This document shows positions 7,089 through 15,288 of a stretch of DNA of 24,627 bases, piece by piece (the stretch's first letter is position 1; each line of letters starts with the position of its first letter). The translations under genes and the position numbers were made by a program. Location of the stretch: assembly GCA_003511945.1 (NCBI GenBank), contig DOJA01000342.1:313-24939 (forward strand), in the 5' to 3' direction. Origin of the DNA: Phycisphaerales bacterium. GTDB lineage: Bacteria; Planctomycetota; Phycisphaerae; Phycisphaerales; UBA1924. The notes under the pieces are model-generated. The model did no database searches, was not told the DNA's origin, and saw only the letters and a list, made by a program, of their open reading frames with translations.

Positions 7089-10000
7089 ACCCGGGCGTTG
7101 TGTCGGTCCGGATCAACCGCGTGATGTTCGTGGCGATGGCCATGATGCTCCTGGCGGGCGTTGTTGCGTACCTCAACATCGGCCGCCTGGAGGACCCCGA
7201 GTTCACCATCAAGGAAGCGCTGATCTTCACGCCCTATCCGGGGGCGAGCGCCGACGAGGTTGCGAGCGAGGTCTCCAATCCGATCGAACGGGCCTGTCAG
7301 CAGCTCGGCCAGCTCGACCGCGTCACATCGGAGTCGACGCGCGGGCTGTCGATCGTGTCGGTCATCATCAAGGACCAGTACGACAGGCCCCGCATCCCGC
7401 AGGTCTGGGACGAGCTCCGTCGCAAGGTGAATGATGTGCAGGGCCAGCTCCCGCCTTCGGTGCGCGGGCGCTCGGTGGTGGTGGACAACTTCGGCGATGT
7501 GTTCGGGATCTTCCTCGCGGTGTCGGGCGACGGGTACACGCTCGCGGAGCTGCGCCGGTATGTCGAGTCTGTTCGCCGCGAGATGCTCCAGGTGGAGGGC
7601 GTCAAGAGCGTGGATCTGTTCGCCGACCAGCAGGAGGTGGTCTTCCTGGAGATCTCCCGCCAGCGCCTGGCCCAGCTGGGGATCAACGAGGAGCAGATCT
7701 ATTCCCAGCTGCAGCAGAGGAACATCGCCGCCGACGGCGGGCGCGTGCGGGTCGGGGATCAGCACCTCGTGATCGATCCCCGGGGCGCGTTCGACTCGGC
7801 GGAGGACATGCTGGGCCTCGTGATCGGGTCGGACCTGTCGGGGCGCCAGCTGCTGCTGGGCGATGTGGCGACGGTCTCACGCGGCGATCAGGACCCCCCG
7901 CGCCGCGTGCTGCTGTACGACGGGGCGCAGTCGATCGGGCTCGGCATCTCCAGCGTGCCCGGCGGCAATGTGGTCCGCATGGGCGAGCGGGTGCAGGAGC
8001 GGCTCCGGGCGCTCGAGGCCGACCGCCCGATCGGCATCGAGATCGGCCAGATCAACTTCCAGCCGACGGCGGTGTCCGAGGCGACCGCGGAGTTCATGTT
8101 CAACCTGGGCAAGGCGGTCACGATCGTCTTCGTGGTGCTCCTGATCACCATGGGGCGCAAGACCGGCCTGATCATCGGCATGGTGCTCTTCCTGACGATC
8201 ATGGGGACATTCGCCGTCATGTACATGAAGGGCGACATCCTGATGGAGCGGATCTCGCTCGGGGCGCTGATCATCGCCCTGTGCATGCTGACCGACAACG
8301 CCATCATCGTCATCGAGGGCATCAAGGTCGGCATCGAGGCGGGCAAGGACAAGCTCGGGGTGGTCCGCGATGTCGTCGGAGAGAACCAGTGGCCTCTGTT
8401 CGGGGCCACGGCGATCGGCGTGCTGGCGTTCGCGGGCATCGGCCTTTCCGAGAACTCGACGGGCGAGTACTGCAACTCGCTGTTCTGGGTCATCCTGATC
8501 TCGCTCAGTCTGAGCTGGGTGTCGTCGGTCACTTTCACGCCTCTCCTGAGCTACCTCGCGTTCAAGCCCGCCAGGGAGCAGAAGTCGGGCGACGCCGACC
8601 CGTACAAGGCGCTGCCGTTCCGGGTGTACCGCACGCTGCTGGTGCTCGCGCTCCGGATGCGCTGGGTGGTCGTGCTGGCGTGCGTCGTCGGCTTCTTCGC
8701 GTCGCTGTACGGGTTCACGCTCGTCAAGCAGAGCTTCTTCCCGCCCGCGACCCGGCCGCAGTTCATGGTGGATGTCTTCCTCCCGTCGAGCACGCACATC
8801 AGCGAGACCCGGGCGTTCGCCGAGGAGGTGCGGGGGTACATCGCGGCTCAGCCGGGCGTGACGCATGTGACGACATTCGTCGGCGGGGGCGGGCTGCGCT
8901 TCCTGCTCGTGTACTCCCCCGAGCGCGAGAATCGGGCCTTTGTGCAGTTCCTGGTCGATGTGGACGACTGGCGCAAGGCGGGCGACCTGATCCCGCGGAT
9001 CCAGGATCATCTGGATGCAGAGCACCCCGGGGCCAACGCGGTCGCCAAGAAGTTCCTGCTGGGCCCGGGGCAGGGCGGGCGCATCCAGGCCCGCTTCAGC
9101 GGGCCGGACCCGGCGGTGCTGCGCCGGCTCGCCGATCAGGCGGAGCAGGTCCTGCGCGACGACGGCGGCGCGGTGTGCGTGCGCAATGACTGGCGCGAGC
9201 CCGAGATGGTGGTCCGCCCCGACCTGCTGGAGTCCCAGGCGCGCCGGAACGGCATCACGCGGGTCGAGGTGGCCCAGGCCGTGCAGACGAGTCTGGAGGG
9301 GCGCGTGGTCGGCTTCTACCGCGAGCCGGGCAGCGCTGGCTCCGGAGTCTTCCCGCAGGAGACCCGCCTGCTGCCGATCGTGGCGCGCCCGCCGCTCGGG
9401 GAACGCAGCGATGTGAGCGCCATCAACGACATGCAGATCTGGAGCCCCGTCGCGGGTCGCATGATTCCTCTGAGCCAGGTGGCCTCGGGCGCGGAGGCCG
9501 TGTGGGAGAACCCGGTCGTCATGCGACGCGATCGGTTCCCCACGGTGACCGTGCACGCCGATCCGCGGACGGGCCTGCCGAGCATGCTGTTCAACCGCGT
9601 TCGGGCCGGGATCGAGGGCATCGAGCTCCCGCCCGGGTACGCGATGCAGTGGGGGGGCGAGTACGAGGACTCCGCGGACGCCCGGGCGGCGCTGGCCAAG
9701 CCGCTGCCGGCCCTGCTGGCGATCATGGTGCTGATCGTGGTGTTCCTGTTCAACTCGATCCGCATCACGCTGGTCATCTGGCTGGTCATGCCTCTGGCGA
9801 TCATCGGCGTGACCGCCGGGCTCCTCCTGACGGGCGTGCCCTTCGGGTTCATGGCGCTGCTGGGCGTCATCGCGCTGGCGGGCGAGCTCATCAAGAACCA
9901 GATTGTCGTGCTCAGCAAGATCCTGACGGAAATCAGCAAGGGCAAGGCGCCCTACCGGGCGATCCTGGACGGCGGCACCAGCAAGATGCGCCCCGTCTCC

Positions 10001-10198
10001 ATGGTCGTGATCACCACGGTTCTGGGCATGATCCCGCTGCTCACCGACCCCTTCTTCGGCGCCATGGCGGTGTGCATCATGTTCGGCCTGTCGTTCGCGG
10101 CGATCCTGTCGCTGTTCGTCACGCCGGTGCTGTACGCCATCCTGTTCAATGTCAAAGAGTCGCCCGATGCTTCCGCATCGGCGCCGATCGGGAGTTGA
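7085..10198 (+). CDS. RND family efflux pump, inner-membrane permease (AcrB/HAE1-like)
   Basis: A 1037-residue proton-driven transporter, the usual length for the family. Its start overlaps the adaptor stop. It has an N-terminal TM1, a first periplasmic porter region (YPGASADEVASEVSNPIE), TM2-6 near residues 340-495, a second periplasmic loop of about 300 residues, and a final TM bundle. The TM4 proton-relay motif reads MLTDNAIIVIEG, with D404 kept and the second AcrB aspartate replaced by N405. This D-N form occurs in many HAE1-type pumps. The TM10 lysine is present in GELIKNQIVV (K937). These residues suggest an active pump. The substrate could be drugs, bile-like amphiphiles or lipids; a heavy-metal (CzcA-type) role is less likely because the TM4 motif is not the CzcA form. 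It forms an operon with both neighbours. Confidence 0.93.
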   Translation: MNPGVVSVRINRVMFVAMAMMLLAGVVAYLNIGRLEDPEFTIKEALIFTPYPGASADEVASEVSNPIERACQQLGQLDRVTSESTRGLSIVSVIIKDQYDRPRIPQVWDELRRKVNDVQGQLPPSVRGRSVVVDNFGDVFGIFLAVSGDGYTLAELRRYVESVRREMLQVEGVKSVDLFADQQEVVFLEISRQRLAQLGINEEQIYSQLQQRNIAADGGRVRVGDQHLVIDPRGAFDSAEDMLGLVIGSDLSGRQLLLGDVATVSRGDQDPPRRVLLYDGAQSIGLGISSVPGGNVVRMGERVQERLRALEADRPIGIEIGQINFQPTAVSEATAEFMFNLGKAVTIVFVVLLITMGRKTGLIIGMVLFLTIMGTFAVMYMKGDILMERISLGALIIALCMLTDNAIIVIEGIKVGIEAGKDKLGVVRDVVGENQWPLFGATAIGVLAFAGIGLSENSTGEYCNSLFWVILISLSLSWVSSVTFTPLLSYLAFKPAREQKSGDADPYKALPFRVYRTLLVLALRMRWVVVLACVVGFFASLYGFTLVKQSFFPPATRPQFMVDVFLPSSTHISETRAFAEEVRGYIAAQPGVTHVTTFVGGGGLRFLLVYSPERENRAFVQFLVDVDDWRKAGDLIPRIQDHLDAEHPGANAVAKKFLLGPGQGGRIQARFSGPDPAVLRRLADQAEQVLRDDGGAVCVRNDWREPEMVVRPDLLESQARRNGITRVEVAQAVQTSLEGRVVGFYREPGSAGSGVFPQETRLLPIVARPPLGERSDVSAINDMQIWSPVAGRMIPLSQVASGAEAVWENPVVMRRDRFPTVTVHADPRTGLPSMLFNRVRAGIEGIELPPGYAMQWGGEYEDSADARAALAKPLPALLAIMVLIVVFLFNSIRITLVIWLVMPLAIIGVTAGLLLTGVPFGFMALLGVIALAGELIKNQIVVLSKILTEISKGKAPYRAILDGGTSKMRPVSMVVITTVLGMIPLLTDPFFGAMAVCIMFGLSFAAILSLFVTPVLYAILFNVKESPDASASAPIGS

Positions 10199-10202
10199 CC
10201 GG

Positions 10203-11723
10203 GTGTTCATCGAGCGGCCATCCACGGTGCCTCCCTCAGCCCCCGCCCGCCGGCGCGCACGCGCGCTCATGGGCCGGCCCGCGGTCCTCGCCAGCGCGGC
10301 GTTGACGCTGGTCGGCTGCACGATGGGCCCCGACTACCAGCGGCCGGAGGTCACCACGCCGGGGGTCTACCGCGATGGCCCGGACATCCCGGACGCGGCC
10401 TCGATCGCGGATCAACCCTGGTGGGAAGTCTTCGGCGACCCGGCCCTCATCGCGCTTGTGGATGATGCCCTGCGCAACAACTACAACCTGCGGGCCGCGA
10501 TTGCCCGGATCGAACAGGCCCGGGGCCTGCGGGCGCAGGCGCGGTCCGGCCTCTTCCCGCGCCTCGGGTACGACAGCGTCGTCTCCCGCGGGCGCAACGA
10601 GTTCCTGGGGGTGCCCGCACCCAACGGCGGCGATACCAGCACCGGCGGGTTCGTCGGGCTGACCGCGTTCTGGGAACTGGACATCTGGGGGCGCATCCGG
10701 CGCTCCGATGAGGCCGCGCTCGCTCGCATGGCATCCTTCGAGGAGGACCGCCGCGCGGTCATGCTCTCGCTCGTGAGCGAGGTGGCGCAGCTGTACTTCC
10801 AACTGCTGGGGCTGGACCTTCAGATGGAGATCGCGCGCCGGAGCACCGCGTCATTCGCAGAGAGTCTGTCGCTCTTTGAGCGCCGGGCCCGCGGCGGTCA
10901 GGACTCGGAACTGCCCTCGATGCGCGCCCGGGCGGCGCTGGCCGGCGCTGAGATCACGATCCCGCAGGTGGAGATCGACATCGCGATCACCGAGAACGCG
11001 ATCAATGTGCTGCTCGGGCGCGCGCCGGGGCCGATCGATCGCCCCCGAGCGCTGGCGGATCAGATCGTGGCGCCGGAGGTCCCGGTCGGCCTGCCCTCGC
11101 AGCTGCTGGAGCGCCGGCCCGATGTGCGCCTCCGCGAGCAGCAGATGATCGCGGCCAATGCCGAGGTCGGCGTGGCGCTGGCCAACTATTTTCCGCGGCT
11201 GAGTCTGACCGGGATCCTGGGCGGCGCGAGCCCGGAGCTCACGGCGATCGACGGGGGCGCCGGCAGTCTGTGGTCCATCGCCGCGGGCCTGACCGGCCCG
11301 ATCTTCGAGGGCGGGCGCCTCAAGGGGCAGGAAGTCGCGGCCCGCGCCCGGCTCGAGGAAGCCATCGCCAACTACCAGCAGAGCGTGCTGCGGGCTCTTG
11401 AGGATGTCTCCGATGCCATCATCACTCGGGAGAAGCTGGTGGAGGTCGAGCGCGGGCTGGTCATCGCGGTGGACTCGCTGACCACTTCGGTGAGCATGTC
11501 GACCGATCGGTTTCTCAGCGGGCTGTCGGGGTACTTCGAGGTGCTCGAAGCCCAGCAGCAGCTGTTCCCCGCCGAGCAGGCGCTCGCCACCACGCGAACG
11601 CAGAAGCTGCTGGTGCTGGTGCAGCTGTACCGGGCGCTCGGCGGCGGGTGGAACCTCGCCGACGAGCAGTGGACGAGCGATGGTGGGACTCCACCGCCCG
11701 AGGGTGAGCCCGAGCCGAAGTGA
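10203..11723 (+). CDS. Outer-membrane efflux lipoprotein, NodT/OprM-type
   Basis: TolC-like outer-membrane channel of the tripartite pump. I choose the GTG at 10203, which follows GGGAG (10190-10194) by 8 nt and sits 4 nt after the pump stop, giving 506 residues. An ATG at 10149 overlaps the pump, and an ATG at 10269 lacks a Shine-Dalgarno but would give a compact signal peptide. The lipobox is LVGC (C39), followed by the hallmark TMGPDYQRPEV. Two outer-membrane efflux repeats follow. The first contains ALRNNYNLRAAIARIEQARGL and FWELDIWGRIRR; the second contains ERRPDVRLREQQMIAANAEVG, ANYFPRLSLTG and GPIFEGGRLKGQ. The C-terminus is hydrophilic (GGTPPPEGEPEPK). With the two upstream genes it completes an RND export system from a single transcript. 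Confidence 0.92.
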   Translation: MFIERPSTVPPSAPARRRARALMGRPAVLASAALTLVGCTMGPDYQRPEVTTPGVYRDGPDIPDAASIADQPWWEVFGDPALIALVDDALRNNYNLRAAIARIEQARGLRAQARSGLFPRLGYDSVVSRGRNEFLGVPAPNGGDTSTGGFVGLTAFWELDIWGRIRRSDEAALARMASFEEDRRAVMLSLVSEVAQLYFQLLGLDLQMEIARRSTASFAESLSLFERRARGGQDSELPSMRARAALAGAEITIPQVEIDIAITENAINVLLGRAPGPIDRPRALADQIVAPEVPVGLPSQLLERRPDVRLREQQMIAANAEVGVALANYFPRLSLTGILGGASPELTAIDGGAGSLWSIAAGLTGPIFEGGRLKGQEVAARARLEEAIANYQQSVLRALEDVSDAIITREKLVEVERGLVIAVDSLTTSVSMSTDRFLSGLSGYFEVLEAQQQLFPAEQALATTRTQKLLVLVQLYRALGGGWNLADEQWTSDGGTPPPEGEPEPK

Positions 11724-11888
11724 ACCGCCCGCGGTGGCAAGAGCAGTTCCGTTCAGGCGGAGCGGGACAGTCGAGTCTTCGGGCGAGGCAACACTCGTCA
11801 ATGCCCGATGGGGCTAGGCGTTGAGTCCGGTGGACCTGTCTTCAAAGGCGGACGATTCACGCGCCCGCCGCTCTACCCCTTCTCGACC

Positions 11889-11906
11889 CGTCCGCCGTGG
11901 CGGACG
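11889..11906. terminator. Hairpin between convergent efflux and ThrE genes
   Basis: CGTCCGCC and GGCGGACG form an 8-bp stem around a GT centre, just past the ThrE stop codon on the minus strand. It sits between convergent genes, so it could end transcription from both sides. No T-tract follows on either strand, so this is a candidate only. The rest of 11724-11913 shows nothing I recognise. Confidence 0.35.
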
Positions 11907-11913
11907 AAGTGCT

Positions 11914-13212
11914 CTATGTCCCGTTCTTGCCCGGTGATTCGGCCGCCCGGCCCACCTGGAGCCGCCAGAGCCCGAGCGTCTCCGTCAGCCACTTGTAGAG
12001 CGATGCCCCCACCAGCGTGCCCAGCGCGATGGAGGCGAGCGCGAACACGGCGCCGATGAGGGAGTCGAAGCCCGCCTGGCGGTCGCTGAGCATCGTCGTG
12101 ACGGAGAGCAGACTCACCGATCCCGGCACGAGCAGCCAGAAGCTCGGGAGGAATGTCACCATGGAGGGCGGCCCCCTGAAGCGCTGCTGGATGATGTAGA
12201 CCAGGGGCGTGGCGACCAGCGTGCCGAAGAAGCCGGAGACCTCGGATGTGAAGACGCCCGCAGCGGCCCGCTGCGCGGCGAATGTCGGGATCATGACCAG
12301 GAGCATCCAAGGCAGCGTGTTGCGCGGCGCGGAGAAGTGCAGCTGCACCCCGATCGCAAAGACAGCCACCCCCGCCCACGGGATCCACGGGTCCGCCATG
12401 AGCTCGGCGTTGAGGGCGACAAGGTCTCCATACTCCGCACCGGCCAGCATCGCTCCGGCGGCAAGGCCGAAGGCGAGGAGCACCAGCTGCACGAATCCGG
12501 AGATCAGGCGGCTCGCGCCGCTCACCATGTCGCCGTAGGCAAGCTCGACCATGCCGAAGGCGAGCATGGCGCCGGGGAGGAATGTAACGAGCGGCGGGAT
12601 GAGCACGCACATCGGGCTGACCGCCAGACCCTCACCCAGCGCCACGAACACCAGGAGCGACACCACGACCGCCGCAACGACCGACATCGGTGCGGCCAGG
12701 ACCGTTCGTTCACCCTTGAGGGCCTTCAAGACGCCGACGATTCCGCCCAGCGCTCCCGCGGCCATCAGGTTGGCCGGCGAGGGCGCGAGGATCATGGCCA
12801 GCCCGACCGTCAGCACGATGTGCCCGCCGATCACGCCCGACACGCCGAATCGCGGGCGGGACCGCATGATGTCGCCCAGACGCTTGAGCCCATCCTCCGG
12901 CGTCACTTCGCCGCGTTGGGCCGCCTCGCCCAGGGTGTACACCTCGCCGATCTGGTCAAGTCGCAGCGACTGGAGGGGTCCCTCGGCCAGGGTCACATGG
13001 TCTTCGTGCTCGCCGTGCAGGGTGATGAAGATGGCGGTCGGGAACGCGACGACGCGGGCCCGCCGGAAGCCGCGGGCGGAGGCGACGCGCCGCAGGAAGA
13101 GCTCGATCAGCGCCGTCTGCTCGCCGGAGGCGAGGTACGCCTGGGCCAGCCGGTACATGAACTCCAGCAGCGGACGCGTCCCGTTGCTCTGTGCTTGCGT
13201 CTGCATGGTCAT
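11914..13212 (-). CDS. Threonine/serine exporter family protein (ThrE-like)
   Basis: A 432-residue inner-membrane protein with both halves of the ThrE family fused in one chain. A soluble N-terminal region (LAQAYLASGEQTALIELFLRR, then FPTAIFITLHGEHEDHVTLAEG) leads into ten or so hydrophobic segments. A second soluble-membrane junction lies near VALNAELMADPWIPW. The segment around RFRGPPSMVTFLPSFWLLVPGS matches the conserved end of the family. The frame is open upstream, but the composition becomes coding-noise-like. ATGs at 13212 and 13206 are the plausible starts, with only a weak GAGCGGA ribosome site. Family knowledge: such proteins export threonine, serine or small peptides. It is transcribed divergently from the SLC13 gene, with a 208-nt gap likely holding promoters for both, so it may relieve amino acid overload from the neighbouring uptake cluster. 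Confidence 0.85.
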   Translation of the reverse strand: MTMQTQAQSNGTRPLLEFMYRLAQAYLASGEQTALIELFLRRVASARGFRRARVVAFPTAIFITLHGEHEDHVTLAEGPLQSLRLDQIGEVYTLGEAAQRGEVTPEDGLKRLGDIMRSRPRFGVSGVIGGHIVLTVGLAMILAPSPANLMAAGALGGIVGVLKALKGERTVLAAPMSVVAAVVVSLLVFVALGEGLAVSPMCVLIPPLVTFLPGAMLAFGMVELAYGDMVSGASRLISGFVQLVLLAFGLAAGAMLAGAEYGDLVALNAELMADPWIPWAGVAVFAIGVQLHFSAPRNTLPWMLLVMIPTFAAQRAAAGVFTSEVSGFFGTLVATPLVYIIQQRFRGPPSMVTFLPSFWLLVPGSVSLLSVTTMLSDRQAGFDSLIGAVFALASIALGTLVGASLYKWLTETLGLWRLQVGRAAESPGKNGT

Positions 13213-13379
13213 GCGTCCGCTCGCCCGCCGAGAGCCACCCGGGGAGGGGTGGGATGCGCGCCGGCTCCGGAGCCGCGCCGCTCTGTCGTTTGACGACCGG
13301 GAGCATAACCGAGTCCGCCGCGCGCCGATCGGGTCCGGTTCGGAGCAGACATCCGGGCGAGCGCTCGAGACGGGCTTGG

Positions 13380-13385
13380 TACATT
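13380..13385 (+). promoter_or_regulatory. Candidate -10 hexamer of the SLC13 gene in the divergent gap
   Basis: TACATT followed by GG lies 35 nt before the ATG at 13421, within the 13213-13420 gap between divergent genes. No clear -35 box was seen. The spacing to the start and the similarity to two other candidate sites in the window support it weakly. Confidence 0.25.
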
Positions 13386-13420
13386 GGAACAAGCATGGAT
13401 GTCTTCCGGACCACACCCCG

Positions 13421-15262
13421 ATGAACACCGACCTGCTGCTCGTGCTCGGCCTGCTGGTCTCCGCCATCGTGATGTTCGCGATCAACAGGCCGCGCATGGA
13501 CGCGGTGGGCCTGCTGATGATCGTCGCGCTCCCGCTCACGGGCGTGATCAGCATGAGCGAGGCCCTGGCCGGATTCGCCGACTCCAACATCGTGCTCATC
13601 GCGGCCCTGTTCGTCATCGGTGAGGGCCTGGTGAGGACGGGGGTGGCGCGACGCCTCGGCGACCTGCTCATCGCCAAGGCCGGCAAGAGCCAGACCCGTC
13701 TCATGGCGCTGCTCATGGTCGCGGTGTGCGGCTTGGGCTCGATGATGAGCTCCACGGCGGTGACGGCCATCTTCATCCCGGTGGCGCTCCGCATCGCCCA
13801 GAACACCGGCTCGGCGCCCAACCGCCTGATGATGCCCCTGAGCATGGCGGCCCTCATCTCCGGGATGACCACGCTCGTCGCCACGGCGCCGAACCTCGTG
13901 GTGAACGGGGAACTCATGCGTCAGGGGCACAAGGGCTTCCACTTCTTCGCGTTCTCGCCCTTTGGGATCCCCGTCCTCATCCTGGCGATCGTGTACATGT
14001 GCTTCGCGAGGCGGATGCTCCCCGATGGCGCGGGCGCCGGGAGCGGGGCGTCGTCGCGCGAGCCCAGTCTCGCCGACTGGATCGAGCAGTACGGGCTTGC
14101 CGCTCGCGAGCACCGGCTCTGCGTCCGGGCGAACTCGCCGGTTGTCGGTAAGACGCTCGCGGAGGTGGACCTTCGCGCCACTTCCGGGGCCAACATCGTC
14201 GCGGTCGAGCGCCCCAGCAGACTGTCCAGCCGGTTGATCCGGCCCAGCAGGGACACGGTGCTGCAGAGCGGCGATGTTCTGCTGATCGACCTGCTCGCGC
14301 CCTGCCCGAGCATCGAGCCCCTGTGCGCCAAGCTGGGGCTGGAGGTGCTGCCGCTGGCCGGCGCCTACTTCTCGGATCGCTCGCAGGACATCGGGATGGC
14401 GGAAGTGATCGTGCCCGCCGATTCGGGATTGGTCGGCAGGACCATCCTGGAAGCGAGATTCCGCACCCGCACCGGGCTGACGGTGATCGGCGTGCGCCAC
14501 GGGCGCGAGGCGACCGGCGCCGATCTGGCGAGGGAAGTGCTCCACATCGGGGACACGCTGCTCGTCATCGGCTCGTGGCAGGACATCGAGCGCCTGCGGA
14601 CCGATGACGCCGGGGTGAGCATCCTCCGCATGGCGGCGGACGCCAAGGACATCCTGCCCATGCCGGGTAAAGCGCTCCACGCCGTCGGGTGCCTGCTGCT
14701 CGTGGTGGCGCTGATGGTGACCGGGGCGCTCCCGAATGTGCAGGCGGCGCTGATCGGGTGCCTGCTCATGGGGCTGCTGGGCGTCATCGATCTCCCCAGC
14801 GCCTACCGATCGATCGACTGGAAGACGCTCGTGCTGATCGTGGGCATGCTGCCCTTCTCGATCGCGCTGCAGCGGACGGGCGGCGTGGAGATCGCGGCGG
14901 ACGCGCTGATGAGCGTCACCTCCAACGCCGGCGCGCATGTCGTGCTGGCGTGCCTCTTCTTCGTGACCATGTCGCTGGGGCTCTTCATCTCCAACACCGC
15001 AACCGCGGTGCTCATGGCCCCAGTCGCGCTGGCCGTGGCGAACGACCTCGGCGCCTCGCCCTACCCGCTGGCGATGACCGTGGCCCTCGCTGCTTCGACC
15101 GCGTTCGTGACGCCCGTGTCGTCGCCGGTCAACACGCTGGTCGTGACCCCGGGCAACTACAAGTTCGGCGACTTCGTGAAGGTCGGCGGGCCGTTCGCGA
15201 TCATCGTGATGATCGTGTGCGTCTTCCTCGTGCCGGTCCTGATGCCGCTCTATCCGACCTGA
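13421..15262 (+). CDS. SLC13-family permease with tandem RCK_C (TrkA-C) domains
   Basis: A 613-residue inner-membrane transporter of the divalent anion/sodium symporter type. The N-terminal membrane half carries MMSSTAVTAIFIPVALRIA and TAPNLVVNGEL. A cytoplasmic insertion (~residues 215-405) contains two RCK_C-like domains (RANSPVVGKTLAEVDLRATSG and VPADSGLVGRTILEARFRTRTG, each closing with a GDxLL(V/I)I strand). The C-terminal membrane half has ISNTATAVLMAPVALAV and TPVSSPVNTLVVTPGNYKFG, the repeated SNT-type ion-binding hairpins. Typical substrates are sulfate, dicarboxylates or other anions; the sequence does not settle which. The ATG at 13421 begins right before TM1, and no strong Shine-Dalgarno is visible. 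It is followed after 26 nt by the AbgT gene, suggesting co-transcription. Confidence 0.87.
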   Translation: MNTDLLLVLGLLVSAIVMFAINRPRMDAVGLLMIVALPLTGVISMSEALAGFADSNIVLIAALFVIGEGLVRTGVARRLGDLLIAKAGKSQTRLMALLMVAVCGLGSMMSSTAVTAIFIPVALRIAQNTGSAPNRLMMPLSMAALISGMTTLVATAPNLVVNGELMRQGHKGFHFFAFSPFGIPVLILAIVYMCFARRMLPDGAGAGSGASSREPSLADWIEQYGLAAREHRLCVRANSPVVGKTLAEVDLRATSGANIVAVERPSRLSSRLIRPSRDTVLQSGDVLLIDLLAPCPSIEPLCAKLGLEVLPLAGAYFSDRSQDIGMAEVIVPADSGLVGRTILEARFRTRTGLTVIGVRHGREATGADLAREVLHIGDTLLVIGSWQDIERLRTDDAGVSILRMAADAKDILPMPGKALHAVGCLLLVVALMVTGALPNVQAALIGCLLMGLLGVIDLPSAYRSIDWKTLVLIVGMLPFSIALQRTGGVEIAADALMSVTSNAGAHVVLACLFFVTMSLGLFISNTATAVLMAPVALAVANDLGASPYPLAMTVALAASTAFVTPVSSPVNTLVVTPGNYKFGDFVKVGGPFAIIVMIVCVFLVPVLMPLYPT

Positions 15263-15288
15263 TCGCACCCGCCCCCGAGGACTCCCAC

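Noticed and set aside
5294..7765. Very long open frame on the minus strand (823 codons) opposite the efflux adaptor
   Set aside because: It is Arg/Ser/His-rich, has no domain logic, and mirrors the adaptor and pump genes, which have clear motifs. GC-rich third positions remove stop codons on the opposite strand.
7877..10321. 814-codon minus-strand open frame opposite the RND pump
   Set aside because: Low-complexity His/Arg/Asp/Gln composition typical of an antisense shadow; the plus strand encodes an unmistakable RND permease.
12956..15268. 770-codon minus-strand open frame opposite the SLC13 gene
   Set aside because: Composition is extreme (Arg, His, Gln, Asp) and it overlaps two well-supported genes; a codon-bias shadow.
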